Origin: Methyloversatilis universalis FAM5
GTDB lineage: Bacteria > Pseudomonadota > Gammaproteobacteria > Burkholderiales > Rhodocyclaceae
Assembly: GCF_000214035.2 (NCBI RefSeq)
Contig: NZ_AFHG01000042.1
Location: 1 to 64,000 of the forward strand
DNA: 64,000 nt
Direction of reading: 5' to 3'
A program made the translations under genes and the position numbers. Shown here one piece after another: positions 28,043 through 37,444 of the stretch; positions within the stretch are counted from its first letter, which is position 1, and every line of letters begins with the position of its first letter. A model generated the notes under the pieces. The model worked only from the letters and a program-made list of their open reading frames with translations. It did no database searches and was not told where the DNA came from.

Positions 28043-28735
28043 CTACCAGAAATGCCATTGTGCCGTGTGCACCACCCACAGGCCCAGCAGCAGATTGGTC
28101 AGTCCGTGCGAAACGATGGCCAGCCAGAGCCGTCCGCTCTTCAGATAGAGCCCGCCATAGGCCAGACCGGCGACGATGCCGGCCGCCCACTGGCCGTGTT
28201 CGAAGCCGAAGGCCAGCGACGCGAACAGCAGGCTGCGCAGCGTGACCGTGCAGGCCGGCTGAGACAGGAAATCCGGCCGGTCCAGCCAGCGCTGCACGAA
28301 AGAGCGCCAGAACAGCTCTTCCATCACCGGTACCACCACGGCGGCACCGAAGATGCGCACCACCACCATCAGCGGAATGAGCGCACCGGCTTCGTCCAGC
28401 GGCTGATAGCCCGGGCCCGGCGCGAAGGCGAAGGGCGAAAAGTCGAGCCAGATCCACAGCGCCCACACCGCCACCCCGAGCGACAGCGCAGCCCCCCAGC
28501 CAGCGGCACCGCGCAGCGGCGTGTCCGGCGGCGGTTCGCGCAGTTCCGCGTAGTCCGGCCAGAAATACATCAGCGCGGCGATGACGCAGGCGATCTGCAC
28601 CGCGTACATCCAGCGCACGTCCATGCCGGTGCGCTCGGCCAGCGGCGCAGCGATGACCAGGAAGGCGATGTAGAGGGCGAAAGGAAGAATGCGCGCGAGG
28701 GCTGCACGCCGGGGGGCTGCGGTGGTGGAGCTCAT
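28043..28735 (-). CDS. CPBP-family intramembrane protease (CAAX-protease related)
   Basis: A 230-aa polytopic membrane protein of the ABI/CPBP family with about seven helices. The catalytic motifs are present: EELFWRSF (EExxxR), then FGFEHGQW, then SHGLTN. It resembles the CAAX-protease-related proteins that accompany PEP-CTERM/exosortase sorting systems in betaproteobacteria, but no exosortase is in the window, so that link is only a suggestion. The start at 28735 follows GGGGGGCTGC-type sequence in reverse orientation and is moderately certain. It is a single-gene unit 69 bp upstream of lapG on the same strand. Confidence 0.75.
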   Translation of the reverse strand: MSSTTAAPRRAALARILPFALYIAFLVIAAPLAERTGMDVRWMYAVQIACVIAALMYFWPDYAELREPPPDTPLRGAAGWGAALSLGVAVWALWIWLDFSPFAFAPGPGYQPLDEAGALIPLMVVVRIFGAAVVVPVMEELFWRSFVQRWLDRPDFLSQPACTVTLRSLLFASLAFGFEHGQWAAGIVAGLAYGGLYLKSGRLWLAIVSHGLTNLLLGLWVVHTAQWHFW

Positions 28736-28816
28736 CGGGGCCGAGGCGGGTGGTCCGGGAATGGCCGGATCATAAGGCCGCCATGCGACGTGGAAATGTC
28801 ACCAAGCGTTACAAGG

Positions 28817-30202
28817 TCACCCGGATGTCGACTGCGCCACGACCGGCGTCCAGACAGGCATCCAGCCCGGTTCGCCGGGTCCGGCCGCCCACGGCTCGGC
28901 CGGTTCGCAGCCGGGCATCCACACCGCCTCGCGCCCCACCACAAACAGGGGGGCGCGATCCCGCAGCCAGGGCGGCAGGCCGCATTCCTGCGCGATCTGC
29001 TTCACACCGGCGCGCGGACGGCCGGGCCCGCGGCGCACCCGGTCCTTGGGTTGGCGCACACGCAGGACTGGCGCTGCCTGCGCCAGCGCCGACTGCGACA
29101 GCCCCCGCCCCTGCACTGGCTGCAGCTGCAGACGCCCGGCCGCCCAGGCGATGTCTGTTTCGCCCTGCCAGTTCAGCGCCGCCGGCGCCGGCAGGTCAGG
29201 CATGAGCCACAGCAGACCGCGATGGCAGAAGCCGGCGACGCCGGCGTGCGACACCGGGCATTCGGCCCCCGGCTGCCAGCCCAGCAGCTGACGGCGCCAT
29301 TCGTCCAGCCAGGCTTCGGTCGGCGCGGTGCGGGCCCCCTGCAGCCGCAGCAACCGGCGCAGCAGATTGCGCTGTCGCGCCGGCTCGAGCGCCCGCAGGC
29401 CGTCAATCGACCAGGCCTGGCCCCACGCGGTGGTCGCGGCAAGCGCTGACGCATCGGCATCCGCCAGCCCGTCCAGCAGGCCCTGCGCCTCGGCCAGCCG
29501 GCGGGCCGCACCGGCCAGCGTTTCGGCGGTGCGCGGCCAGCGCGACGACAGCACCGGCATCACCTCGGCACGCAGGTAGTTGCGCGCGTAACGGGTGTCC
29601 GCATTGGATTCGTCCTCGACCCAGGACAGGCCACGCGCGCGGGCGGCCGCTTCCAGCACGCTGCGTGACAGCGCGAGCATGGGGCGCAGCTGTGCCGGGC
29701 GCCCGGGGGCGGACGGACGCCATGCCGGCATGCCGGCCAGCCCCATCAGGCCGGCACCGCGCACCAGGTTGTGCAGCAGCGTTTCCGCCTGGTCATCGGC
29801 ATGGTGGGCGGTCAGCAGTGCGGCGGCCCCCTGTGCCAGCGCCTGCGCGTCGAGCACGCGGTAGCGGGCCTCGCGCGCGGCGCATTCGATGCCGTCCGCG
29901 CTGTCGAGGGCGACCTCGACCCGATGCAGCGCGAACGGCAGCCCGAGCGAAGCCGCTTGGGCGGCGCAGTGCTGCGCCCAGACCTCCGCATTCGGACTCA
30001 GCCCGTGATGGACATGGGCGCACGAGAGCCGCCAGCGACCTGCGGCGGCCAGCGCATGCAGCAATACCGTGGAATCGAGGCCGCCACTGCAGGCAAGCAG
30101 CAGCGGCGCCCCGTCTGGCAGCACCGCGGACACCTGTGCGGCGACAACCGCCGCGACTCGGTCGAACGGGTCAGGCGACGGCCTGCTCCTTGAATTTTCC
30201 AT
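28817..30202 (-). CDS. tilS: tRNA(Ile)-lysidine synthase
   Basis: A 461-aa enzyme that converts cytidine-34 of the CAU-anticodon isoleucine tRNA to lysidine, so that the tRNA reads AUA. The PP-loop SGGLDS (residues 39-44) binds ATP, followed by [26 protein letters not shown] and [12 protein letters not shown]. The C-terminal third holds the tRNA acceptor-binding domain with [12 protein letters not shown]. It overlaps the 3' end of accA by 32 bp, an accA-tilS order common in betaproteobacteria. An AAGGAG lies just inside the gene rather than before the ATG, so a shorter start is possible. Confidence 0.93.
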   Translation of the reverse strand: MENSRSRPSPDPFDRVAAVVAAQVSAVLPDGAPLLLACSGGLDSTVLLHALAAAGRWRLSCAHVHHGLSPNAEVWAQHCAAQAASLGLPFALHRVEVALDSADGIECAAREARYRVLDAQALAQGAAALLTAHHADDQAETLLHNLVRGAGLMGLAGMPAWRPSAPGRPAQLRPMLALSRSVLEAAARARGLSWVEDESNADTRYARNYLRAEVMPVLSSRWPRTAETLAGAARRLAEAQGLLDGLADADASALAATTAWGQAWSIDGLRALEPARQRNLLRRLLRLQGARTAPTEAWLDEWRRQLLGWQPGAECPVSHAGVAGFCHRGLLWLMPDLPAPAALNWQGETDIAWAAGRLQLQPVQGRGLSQSALAQAAPVLRVRQPKDRVRRGPGRPRAGVKQIAQECGLPPWLRDRAPLFVVGREAVWMPGCEPAEPWAAGPGEPGWMPVWTPVVAQSTSG

Positions 30203-31139
30203 ACGCCATGACGCGCTCGAAACGGCGCTCGACCAGCTGGGTGGGGGTGAGATCGGCCAGCTGGCGCAGCGATTCGGCCAGCGCGCGCTTCAGTGAGGAC
30301 GCCACGGCGGCGTGATCGCGATGGGCGCCGCCCGCGGGCTCGTTGACCACCTTGTCGATCAGGCCCAGCGTCTTCAGCCGCGACGCGGTGATGCCCATGA
30401 TTTCGGCGGCGTCGGCCGCTTTGTCGGCGCTCTTCCACAGGATGGACGCGCAGCCTTCAGGCGAAATGACCGAGTAGGTCGAGTACTGCAGCATCATCAG
30501 CGTGTCGGCCACCGCGATCGCCAGCGCGCCGCCGGAACCGCCTTCCCCGATGATGGTGGAAATGATGGGCACGCGCAGTTCGGCCATCGCGTAGAGATTG
30601 TGGCCGATCGCTTCCGACTGGCCGCGCTCTTCGGCGTCGATGCCCGGATAGGCGCCCGGCGTATCGACGAAGGTGAGGACCGGCATGCCGAACTTCTCGG
30701 CCAGCTTCATCAGGCGCAGCGCCTTGCGATAGCCCTCGGGCCGCGGCATGCCGAAGTTGCGGTGAATCTTTTCCTTGGTGTCGCGCCCCTTCTGGTGACC
30801 GATCACCATGCAGGGCTGACCGTTGAAGCGGGCGATGCCGCCGACGATGGCATGATCATCGGCAAAGGCGCGGTCGCCATGCAGTTCCTGGAAGTCGGAG
30901 AACATCAGCCGCAGGTAGTCCAGCGTGTAAGGACGCTGCGGGTGACGGGCCACCTGGGCAATCTGCCAGGGCGTGAGCTTGGCGTAGATGTCCTTGGTCA
31001 GCGCCTGGCTCTTGGCTTCGAGCCGGGTGATTTCCTCGGATATGTCGACAGCGGAATCGTCCTGCACGAAACGGAGTTCTTCGATCTTCGCTTCAAGTTC
31101 GGCGATCGGCTGTTCGAAATCGAGAAAGGTTGTCTTCAT
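30171..31139 (-). CDS. accA: Acetyl-CoA carboxylase carboxyltransferase subunit alpha
   Basis: A 322-aa subunit that, with AccD, transfers carboxyl from biotin to acetyl-CoA, the committed step of fatty acid synthesis. The typical N-terminal helices ([19 protein letters not shown]) precede the crotonase-like core with the oxyanion-forming [10 protein letters not shown] and the motif [19 protein letters not shown]. Length matches the family norm (about 320). It is transcribed with tilS (32-bp overlap). Upstream, a strong terminator at 31235-31264 isolates it from sspB, so its promoter lies within about 95 bp of the start. Confidence 0.97.
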   Translation of the reverse strand: MKTTFLDFEQPIAELEAKIEELRFVQDDSAVDISEEITRLEAKSQALTKDIYAKLTPWQIAQVARHPQRPYTLDYLRLMFSDFQELHGDRAFADDHAIVGGIARFNGQPCMVIGHQKGRDTKEKIHRNFGMPRPEGYRKALRLMKLAEKFGMPVLTFVDTPGAYPGIDAEERGQSEAIGHNLYAMAELRVPIISTIIGEGGSGGALAIAVADTLMMLQYSTYSVISPEGCASILWKSADKAADAAEIMGITASRLKTLGLIDKVVNEPAGGAHRDHAAVASSLKRALAESLRQLADLTPTQLVERRFERVMAYGKFKEQAVA

Positions 31140-31234
31140 CGGACTGACCGCAAAATAAGGGTGCGCAATTCTAGCGCGTCATACCCGCCAAGGGCGGACA
31201 GAGATGCGGGATGTGATCCGTGCGCGTTCAGAGA

Positions 31235-31264
31235 GCAAAAAGCCGGCATGAGCCGGCTTTTTGC
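31235..31264 (-). terminator. Bidirectional-looking intrinsic terminator after sspB
   Basis: GCAAAAAGCCGGC and GCCGGCTTTTTGC form a perfect 13-bp stem with a 4-base loop, flanked by A and T runs. It lies 22 bp past the sspB stop and ends the petABC-sspAB transcript. Confidence 0.9.
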
Positions 31265-31286
31265 CTTGAACGGACGTCAACCGCGC

Positions 31287-31724
31287 CTATTTGATACGAC
31301 GCAGATGCGGTTTGGCCGGCGACGGCTTGTCTGCGGCCGGCGTGGTGAGCACCGCCTGCTCGCTGCGATCGACCACGGTGGCCGGCGCAACGTCGGCCCG
31401 GACAGACTGCCCGGGCGTCACTTCGAACGCCATGCCGTGACCGTTCTCGCGGGCGTAGATGGCCGCCACGCATTCGACCGGAATCGTCAGCTCCTGCGCC
31501 ACGCCACCAAAGCGGGCGGAGCAGGTGATGAGCTCATTGCCCATCACCAGCTGGTGCACCGCCTCGCGGCCGATGTTCAGGATGATCTGGCCATCCTTCA
31601 CGTACTGCCGCGGCACGCCGGCGCGGTCGTCAACGACGACCGCGATATACGGCGTGAGCCCCTGGTCGGCGCACCAGTCGAACAGTGCGCGCAACAGATA
31701 GGGCTTGGTGGAAACAGAACTCAT
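31287..31724 (-). CDS. sspB: ClpXP protease specificity-enhancing factor SspB
   Basis: A 145-aa adaptor that binds ssrA-tagged proteins and delivers them to ClpXP. The conserved start STKPYLLRALFDWCADQGLT, the core VPRQYVKDGQIILNIG and the compact beta-barrel (residues 1-110) are clear. A flexible Pro/Ala-rich linker leads to the C-terminal HLRRIK tail, which corresponds to the ClpX-binding peptide. The start was set at the ATG at 31724 to match the family (MSxVSTKPYLLRA); an in-frame ATG lies three codons upstream. It follows sspA by 39 bp. Confidence 0.93.
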   Translation of the reverse strand: MSSVSTKPYLLRALFDWCADQGLTPYIAVVVDDRAGVPRQYVKDGQIILNIGREAVHQLVMGNELITCSARFGGVAQELTIPVECVAAIYARENGHGMAFEVTPGQSVRADVAPATVVDRSEQAVLTTPAADKPSPAKPHLRRIK

Positions 31725-31763
31725 GACATCCATCGGGGTGCTTTCAGCCGAGCGATCCGCAGA

Positions 31764-32360
31764 TCAGCGGCGCATCACCTTTTCGGACGGCGTGAGCGCA
31801 TCGATGAATCCCTGGCGGGAGAAGATGCGTTCCGCGTACTTCATCAGCGGCGCAGCCGACTTCGGCAGCTCGATACCGTAGTGATCGAGACGCCATAGTA
31901 GCGGAGCGATCGCCACGTCGAGCATGGAAAATTCCTCGCCCAGCATGTACTTCTGCTTGGCGAAGATGGCCGTCAGTTCGGTCAGGCGGTCGCGCAGGTG
32001 GCTGCGCGACTTGTCTGCCGTACGGGCGTTCTTTTCCAGCGCCTCGATGTGCGAGAACAGCTCGCTCTCGACCGTGTGCAGCAGCTGCCGCGCACGGGCG
32101 CGCATGATCGGATCCGGCGGCATCAGCTGCGGATGGGGGAACCGTTCGTCGATGTACTCGTTGATGATGTTCGAGTCATAGAGAATCAGGTCGCGATCGA
32201 CCAGCACCGGTACACGGTTGTACGGGTTGATGACCGCAATGTCTTCCGGCTTGTTGTAGAGGTCGACATCGATGACCTGGAAATCCATGCCCTTTTCGTA
32301 GAGCACGATCCGGCAACGGTGGGAAAAGGGGTCTGTCGTCCCTGAATACAGATTCATCAT
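31764..32360 (-). CDS. sspA: Stringent starvation protein A (GST fold)
   Basis: A 198-aa RNA-polymerase-associated protein with a glutathione S-transferase fold. It helps reprogram transcription during starvation and acid stress. The N-terminal thioredoxin-like domain begins MMNLYSGTTDPFSHRCRIVL and contains NPYNRVPVLVDRDLILYDSN; the helical C-terminal domain follows. The position where GST enzymes carry a catalytic Ser/Cys is Asp in GTTDPF, which fits a non-enzymatic GST. The ATG pair at 32360/32357 matches the family start. It lies 108 bp downstream of petC, a gap that holds a hairpin. Confidence 0.93.
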   Translation of the reverse strand: MMNLYSGTTDPFSHRCRIVLYEKGMDFQVIDVDLYNKPEDIAVINPYNRVPVLVDRDLILYDSNIINEYIDERFPHPQLMPPDPIMRARARQLLHTVESELFSHIEALEKNARTADKSRSHLRDRLTELTAIFAKQKYMLGEEFSMLDVAIAPLLWRLDHYGIELPKSAAPLMKYAERIFSRQGFIDALTPSEKVMRR

Positions 32361-32390
32361 GGTGTTAACACCCCAGGAGTACTCGGCATC

Positions 32391-32419
32391 CCTCACCACA
32401 CGCCGGACGCGTGGTGAGG
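32391..32419 (-). other. Hairpin between petC and sspA
   Basis: CCTCACCAC and GTGGTGAGG form a perfect 9-bp stem with an 11-base loop. There is no following T-run on the minus strand, so it looks more like an mRNA processing or attenuation element than a classical terminator. Confidence 0.45.
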
Positions 32420-32468
32420 TCGCTTCGCGATGACCGAGAGCTTGCATGACTTTCGGGCGTGTGGATTC

Positions 32469-33227
32469 TTAGTGGATGTCTTTCCAGAACTCGCGCTTGA
32501 GCAGATAGCTCAGGACGGCGAGCACAGACAATCCGATGATGACCAGCAGACCGGTCTGGCGACGCTTCTCGGCGCCCGGCTCGCCCATATAGACGAGATA
32601 GGCCACGAGATCGCCGACCATGGAGTCGTACTCGGTCTTGGACATTTTGCCGGGCTTGGTCAGTTCAAGCTCGACCACTTCCTTCTCGCCGCCGTGGCCG
32701 TCGGCCACCTTGACGTGCTTGGCTGACTGCTGGCCCTGCAGCTCGTACAGGACGTGCGGCATGCCAACGTTCGCGAAGGTCGTGTTGTTCCAGCCGGTCG
32801 GCCGGCTGTCGTCGCGGTAGAAGCTGCGCAGATAGGTGTACAGCCAGTCTGCGCCGCTGCCGTCCGCCGATGCGCGCGAACGCGCGATCACGGTCAGGTC
32901 GGGCGGTGCCGCACCGAACCACTTCTTGCCGTCCTCGCGGGTCAGGGCCACCTTCATCGTTTCACCGGTCTTGTCGGCGGCGAACAGAAGGTTGTCCTTG
33001 ATCTGCTCTTCGGTCAGTCCGACATCCTTCAGGCGGTTGTAGCGCATGTAGGACGCCGAGTGGCAGTTCAGGCAGTAATTGACGAATACCTGGGCACCGC
33101 GCTGGATGGCGTTGGCTTCGCGGAATTTCTCGGTCGGCGCACGATCGAGGTGCACCGATTCGGCACTGGCAAACGCCAGCAGGGGCGCGCAGAGCGCGCC
33201 AAGAAACAGTTTTTTGAGTTGTTTCAT
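32469..33227 (-). CDS. petC: Cytochrome c1 of the bc1 complex
   Basis: A 252-aa haem protein of respiratory complex III that passes electrons from the Rieske centre to soluble cytochrome c. After an N-terminal signal (LFLGALCAPLLAFASAE), the haem is attached at Cys52, Cys55 and His56 (NYCLNCHSASYMRYNRL). The sixth ligand is probably the Met in FANVGMPHVLYELQG. A C-terminal helix (TGLLVIIGLSVLAVLSYLL) anchors it in the inner membrane. The start at 33227 gives the canonical signal peptide; upstream open frame is a shadow of cytochrome b. It follows petB by 11 bp. Confidence 0.96.
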   Translation of the reverse strand: MKQLKKLFLGALCAPLLAFASAESVHLDRAPTEKFREANAIQRGAQVFVNYCLNCHSASYMRYNRLKDVGLTEEQIKDNLLFAADKTGETMKVALTREDGKKWFGAAPPDLTVIARSRASADGSGADWLYTYLRSFYRDDSRPTGWNNTTFANVGMPHVLYELQGQQSAKHVKVADGHGGEKEVVELELTKPGKMSKTEYDSMVGDLVAYLVYMGEPGAEKRRQTGLLVIIGLSVLAVLSYLLKREFWKDIH

Positions 33228-33238
33228 GATTCTGGCTC

Positions 33239-34522
33239 TCAGTGTCCGGTCACGCGCGACGGTTCGGGCTTGTACTTGTCGATGGCCGTGTACCAGGGCA
33301 TCAGCACGAAGAACAGGAAGTAGATGACCGTGCAGACCTGCGACACCAGGGTGCCCATCGGGGTCGGCGCCTGCATGCCCAGATAGCCCAGGATCAGGAA
33401 GGCGATGATGAACACGGTGAGCGCGAACTTGAAGATCGGACCCTTGTAGCGGATCGACTTCACCGGCGAACGGTCCAGCCAGGGCAGCGCGAAGAAGATC
33501 ATCACGGACAGGCCCATGAAGATGACGCCCCACAGCTTCGCATCGACCCAGAAGAAGTTCACCGTGTTGGCGCGCAGGATCGAGTAGAACGGCGTGAAGT
33601 ACCACACCGGCGCAATGTGCGGCGGCGTCTTCATCGGATCGGCCGGGATGAAGTTGTTGTACTCCAGGAAGTAGCCGCCGAACTCGGGACCGAAGAACAC
33701 CACGGCCGAGAAGCAGATCAGGAATACGACCACACCGACGATGTCCTTCACCGTGTAGTACGGGTGGAAGGGAATGCCGTCCAGCGGAATGCCGGTCTTC
33801 GGATCCTTGTTCTTCTTGATCTCGACGCCGTCCGGATTGTTCGAACCCACTTCGTGCAGCGCGATGATGTGGGCGGCAACCAGACCGATCAGCACCAGCG
33901 GCACGGCGATGACGTGGAAGGAGAAGAAGCGGTTCAGCGTCGCATCACCGATCACGAAGTCGCCACGCAGCCAGATCGACAGATCGTTGCCGACGAAGGG
34001 GATGGCCGAGAACAGGTTGATGATCACCTGGGCGCCCCAGTACGACATCTGACCCCAGGGCAGCAGATAGCCCATGAAGGCTTCCGCCATCAGGCACAGG
34101 AAGATCATGCAGCCGAAGATCCACACCAGCTCGCGCGGCTTGCGGTAGGAACCGTAGAGCAGGCCGCGGAACATGTGCAGGTAGACGACGATGAAGAAGG
34201 CCGAAGCGCCGGTCGAGTGCATGTAGCGGATGAGCCAGCCCCACGGCACATCGCGCATGATGTATTCGACGCTCGCGAACGCGACCGGAACGCCCGAGGC
34301 GTTCAGCGACGCGTCCGGCTTGAAGTGCATGACCAGGAAAATGCCGGTCACGATCTGGATCACCAGCACCAGCAGTGCCAGCGAGCCGAAGAAGTACCAG
34401 AAGTTGAAGTTCTTCGGTGCGTAGTACTCTGCAAGGTGTTCCTTCCAGAGCGTGGTGAGCGGGAAGCGCTCGTCAATCCAGCCAAGCAGGCCAGTGGTGG
34501 TGACTACCTTTTCGCCAGCCAT
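33239..34522 (-). CDS. petB: Cytochrome b of the bc1 complex
   Basis: A 427-aa polytopic membrane subunit carrying two b-type haems and both quinone sites of complex III. Haem-ligand histidines lie in RYMHSTGASAFFIVVYLHMFRG-type and SFHVIAVPLVLIGLVAAHII-type helices. GYLLPWGQMSYWGAQV and the PEF-region PPHIAPVWYFTPFYSILR are present; the PEWY-type motif appears as FGPEFGGY. Eight helices are expected. The ATG at 34522 lies nine bases after AAGGAGGG, whereas the in-frame TTG at 34531 abuts it. The gene starts 5 bp after petA, indicating one operon. Confidence 0.96.
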   Translation of the reverse strand: MAGEKVVTTTGLLGWIDERFPLTTLWKEHLAEYYAPKNFNFWYFFGSLALLVLVIQIVTGIFLVMHFKPDASLNASGVPVAFASVEYIMRDVPWGWLIRYMHSTGASAFFIVVYLHMFRGLLYGSYRKPRELVWIFGCMIFLCLMAEAFMGYLLPWGQMSYWGAQVIINLFSAIPFVGNDLSIWLRGDFVIGDATLNRFFSFHVIAVPLVLIGLVAAHIIALHEVGSNNPDGVEIKKNKDPKTGIPLDGIPFHPYYTVKDIVGVVVFLICFSAVVFFGPEFGGYFLEYNNFIPADPMKTPPHIAPVWYFTPFYSILRANTVNFFWVDAKLWGVIFMGLSVMIFFALPWLDRSPVKSIRYKGPIFKFALTVFIIAFLILGYLGMQAPTPMGTLVSQVCTVIYFLFFVLMPWYTAIDKYKPEPSRVTGH

Positions 34523-34527
34523 CTCGA

Positions 34528-35136
34528 TCAACCCTCCTTGGAATCCTGGCCGACCAGGATGCGCGTGTCAGACAGGAACATGAACGGCGGCACCTTCAGG
34601 TTGTCCGGAGCCGGCTTGGCCTTGAATACGCGACCGGACAGATCGAAAGTGGAACCGTGGCACGGGCAGACGAAGCCCGCATCGGCGCCCAGCTGGGCGT
34701 TGGAGCCGGATTCGAAGGGGCCGGACGGCGAACAGCCGAGGTGGGTACAGATGGCGACGACCACCAGGATGTCCTTGTGGTCTTCGCGGGCACGCAGGTC
34801 GTTGCGTGCGTACTCGGGCGTGAATTCGGACGGATTGCGCTCCGACTTCGGGTCGGCCAGCTTGTCGGCCATGGCGGCCAGGCTCTCCATCTGGGCGGGG
34901 GTGCGGCGCATGATCCACACCGGCTTGCCCTGCCACTCGACCGTGGTCATTTCACCCGGACCGAGCTTGGAGATGTCTACCTCGACCGGAGCACCGGCGG
35001 CTTTCGCGCGCTCCGAAGGGGAAAGACTGGTGAGAAAAGGCACTGCCACTGCAAGCCCGGCCACACCACCCGCACAGGCTGTTGCCACGAGCAGACTGCG
35101 CCGGCCGCAATCCGCCTTCCGTTCATTGCCACTCAT
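34528..35136 (-). CDS. petA: Ubiquinol-cytochrome c reductase iron-sulfur subunit (Rieske)
   Basis: A 202-aa Rieske protein, first gene of the petABC operon. It begins with a twin-arginine-like segment (CGRRSLLVATACAGG) and a hydrophobic helix that stays as the membrane anchor. The C-terminal domain binds the [2Fe-2S] cluster through CTHLGC and CPCHGS, which provide two Cys and two His ligands plus the stabilising disulfide pair. It accepts electrons from ubiquinol and hands them to cytochrome c1. A near-consensus sigma-70 promoter lies about 40 bp upstream. Confidence 0.96.
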   Translation of the reverse strand: MSGNERKADCGRRSLLVATACAGGVAGLAVAVPFLTSLSPSERAKAAGAPVEVDISKLGPGEMTTVEWQGKPVWIMRRTPAQMESLAAMADKLADPKSERNPSEFTPEYARNDLRAREDHKDILVVVAICTHLGCSPSGPFESGSNAQLGADAGFVCPCHGSTFDLSGRVFKAKPAPDNLKVPPFMFLSDTRILVGQDSKEG

Positions 35137-35176
35137 GCTTGTTCCCGTCTAGACAATTGATTCTGCACAACCTGCG

Positions 35177-35205
35177 ATTATACCCTCAAGCGGTGCCCCG
35201 TTTAA
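35177..35205 (-). promoter_or_regulatory. Sigma-70 promoter of petABC
   Basis: On the minus strand TATAAT (35177-35182) is a perfect -10 box, with TTAAAC 17 bp upstream (35200-35205). The predicted start of transcription would give a leader of about 35 nt before petA. The -35 is a poor match. Confidence 0.6.
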
Positions 35206-35262
35206 AGCCCTGATGCATCTCCAACACCGTTCAGGCGGCGAAAACACGCCGCTTCGTGGCGG

Positions 35263-36501
35263 TCACAGCGCACCTCCGGCGCGCAGTGCCGCGATGTCCT
35301 GTGCCCGGTAACCGAGTCCTTTCAGTACCTCGTCGGTGTGCTCGCCCAGCGCCGGACCGATCCAGTCGGTGCGACCGGGCGTTTCCGACAGCCGCGGCAT
35401 CGGTGCCGGTGCCTTGAACGTGCGACCGTCAGGCAGCCGCGCGGTTTCGAACACCGCGCGCGCCAGATACTGAGGATCAGCCGCAATATCCTCGATCGAA
35501 TACACGCGGCTGACCGGCACATCGGCCTCGCCCAGCACGCGCAGCACCTCGTCGCCATCGTGCGCCGCCACCCAGGCGTCGATCAGCGCATAGATTTCGT
35601 CGCGCCGGGCATCGCGTCCGGCGTTGTCGGCCAGCGAGGGGTCGGCGGCCAGGTCAGGCCGGCCGATGGCCGTCGTCAGCCGCCGGAAGATGGCATCGCC
35701 GTTGCCGCCGACAATGATGTGACGGCCATCGCGCGCGGTGTGGGTGTTTGACGGCGTGATGCCGGGCATGATGTTGCCGGTGCGACCGCGGATGAAACCG
35801 AACACGTCGAACTCCGGCAGCATGCTTTCCATCATCGCGAACACTGCCTCGTACAACGCGACATCGACGGTCTGGCCCTGCCCTGCACCGCGCCCACCGG
35901 TCGCGTCGCGATGGCGCAGCGCCATCAGCGCACCGATCACGCCCCACAGCGCGGCGATCGAATCACCGATCGAAATGCCCACCTTGACCGGCGGCCGGTC
36001 GGGAAAGCCGGTGATGTAGCGCAGCCCGCCCATCGATTCGCCGATGGCGCCGAAGCCCGGCTGCTGTGCCATCGGACCGGTCTGGCCGAAACCGGACAGG
36101 CGCACGATGACCAGCGACGGATTGATGTCCTTCAGCACCGCTTCGGACAGCCCCAGCTTGTCCAGGACGCCCGGGCGGAAGTTCTCGACCAGCACGTCGG
36201 CGCCGGCGAGCAGCTTCTTCAGCGCGCCGATCGCGTCCGGATGCTTCAGATTCAGCGTGACCGACTTCTTGTTGCGCGCCTGGACGAACCACCAGAGCGA
36301 GGTGCCTTCGTACAGCAGGCGCCACTTGCGCAGCGGGTCGCCGCCATCCGGCGCCTCCACCTTGATCACTTCGGCACCGAATTCGGCCAGGATGCGCGAC
36401 GCGAACGGGCCGGCAATCAGCGTGCCCAGTTCGACCACTTTCAGGCCGTCCAGCGGCCTCGCTTGCGGCCTTTCCGCGTCTGTGGAGGTCGCAGCGCTCA
36501 C
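35263..36501 (-). CDS. CaiB/BaiF family CoA-transferase
   Basis: A 412-aa class III CoA-transferase that moves CoA between carboxylic acids. The N-terminal Rossmann part has [20 protein letters not shown] and the family signatures [12 protein letters not shown] and [14 protein letters not shown]. The expected catalytic Asp is in [14 protein letters not shown]. The physiological donor and acceptor cannot be read from the sequence. Its ATG overlaps the recR stop by 4 bp, so it is the last gene of the ffs-dnaX-ybaB-recR group, an unusual tail for that housekeeping cluster. Confidence 0.85.
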   Translation of the reverse strand: MSAATSTDAERPQARPLDGLKVVELGTLIAGPFASRILAEFGAEVIKVEAPDGGDPLRKWRLLYEGTSLWWFVQARNKKSVTLNLKHPDAIGALKKLLAGADVLVENFRPGVLDKLGLSEAVLKDINPSLVIVRLSGFGQTGPMAQQPGFGAIGESMGGLRYITGFPDRPPVKVGISIGDSIAALWGVIGALMALRHRDATGGRGAGQGQTVDVALYEAVFAMMESMLPEFDVFGFIRGRTGNIMPGITPSNTHTARDGRHIIVGGNGDAIFRRLTTAIGRPDLAADPSLADNAGRDARRDEIYALIDAWVAAHDGDEVLRVLGEADVPVSRVYSIEDIAADPQYLARAVFETARLPDGRTFKAPAPMPRLSETPGRTDWIGPALGEHTDEVLKGLGYRAQDIAALRAGGAL

Positions 36502-37091
36502 GCCGGGCGCCTTTCCGACAGCGCCTGGGCGATGGTGCCGATGTCCGTGTGTTCCAGTTCGCCGCCCACCGGCAGGCCGCGCGCAATGCGGGTGACCGCC
36601 AGGCCTCGCGCGCGCAGCATTTCACCGAGGTAGTGGGCAGTCGCCTCGCCTTCGTTGGTGAAATTGGTGGCGAGAATGACTTCGCGTACCGCGGGATCGG
36701 CCGCCCGTTCCAGCAGACGATCGAGGCGCAGTTCCTTCGGCCCCACGCCCTCCAGCGGCGCGATGCGCCCCATCAGGCAGAAATAGAGGCCGGAGTAGCT
36801 GTGGGTCTGCTCCATCATGAGCATGTCGGCCGGTGTTTCGACCACGCACAGCTGCGATGCATCGCGGCGCGGCGAGCTGCAGCGCTCGCACACCTCCAGT
36901 TCGGTGAAGGTATTGCAGCGCGCACAGTTGTGCAGCCGGGTCAGCGCGTCACCGAGCGCGCGCGCCAGCCGGTCGGCACCGGCGCGGTCGCGCTGCAGCA
37001 GATGGAAGGCCATGCGCTGCGCGCTCTTGGGGCCGACCGACGGCAGGCAGCGCAAGGCGCTGACCAGCTCGTCCAGCACACCTGTATTCAT
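36498..37091 (-). CDS. recR: Recombination mediator RecR
   Basis: A 197-aa DNA-binding protein that, with RecO and RecF, loads RecA at gaps. Order of parts: helix-hairpin-helix ([21 protein letters not shown]), four-Cys zinc finger ([16 protein letters not shown]), then a Toprim domain starting [20 protein letters not shown], and a C-terminal Walker-B-like region ([16 protein letters not shown]). Length is typical. It lies 19 bp downstream of ybaB in the conserved dnaX-ybaB-recR operon. Confidence 0.96.
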   Translation of the reverse strand: MNTGVLDELVSALRCLPSVGPKSAQRMAFHLLQRDRAGADRLARALGDALTRLHNCARCNTFTELEVCERCSSPRRDASQLCVVETPADMLMMEQTHSYSGLYFCLMGRIAPLEGVGPKELRLDRLLERAADPAVREVILATNFTNEGEATAHYLGEMLRARGLAVTRIARGLPVGGELEHTDIGTIAQALSERRPA

Positions 37092-37110
37092 GACGGACGC
37101 TGCGCCGGGT

Positions 37111-37434
37111 TCAGAACGGCAGCTTGAAGCCCGGCGGCAGGTTCAGGCCTGAGGTGAAACCGGCCATCTTTTCCTGGGTGGTGGCTTCGACCCGGCGCAC
37201 CGCGTCATTCACCGCGGCCGCCAGAAGGTCTTCCAGCATTTCGCGGTCGTCCATCACCGACGGATCGATGGAAACACGACGCACGTCGTGCTTGCAGGTC
37301 ATGACCACCTTGACCATGCCGGCACCCGACTGGCCCTCGACTTCGACGCTGGCCAGCTGCTCCTGCATCTTCTTCATGTTTTCCTGCATCTGCTGGGCCT
37401 GCTTCATCAGGCCACCGATGCCACCTTTCATCAT
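37111..37434 (-). CDS. ybaB: YbaB/EbfC nucleoid-associated protein
   Basis: A 107-aa DNA-binding protein that forms tweezer-like dimers on the nucleoid. It begins [20 protein letters not shown] (long N-terminal helix), continues [20 protein letters not shown] and ends with a Pro-rich PPGFKLPF tail, all typical of the family. It is co-transcribed with dnaX (10-bp gap) and recR, and is probably involved in DNA replication or repair housekeeping. Confidence 0.95.
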   Translation of the reverse strand: MMKGGIGGLMKQAQQMQENMKKMQEQLASVEVEGQSGAGMVKVVMTCKHDVRRVSIDPSVMDDREMLEDLLAAAVNDAVRRVEATTQEKMAGFTSGLNLPPGFKLPF

Positions 37435-37444
37435 GGTGCAATCC

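Noticed and set aside
33242-35152. Long plus-strand open frame across petABC
   Set aside because: It is antisense to three unmistakable respiratory genes and has the His/Arg/Gln bias of an antisense shadow.
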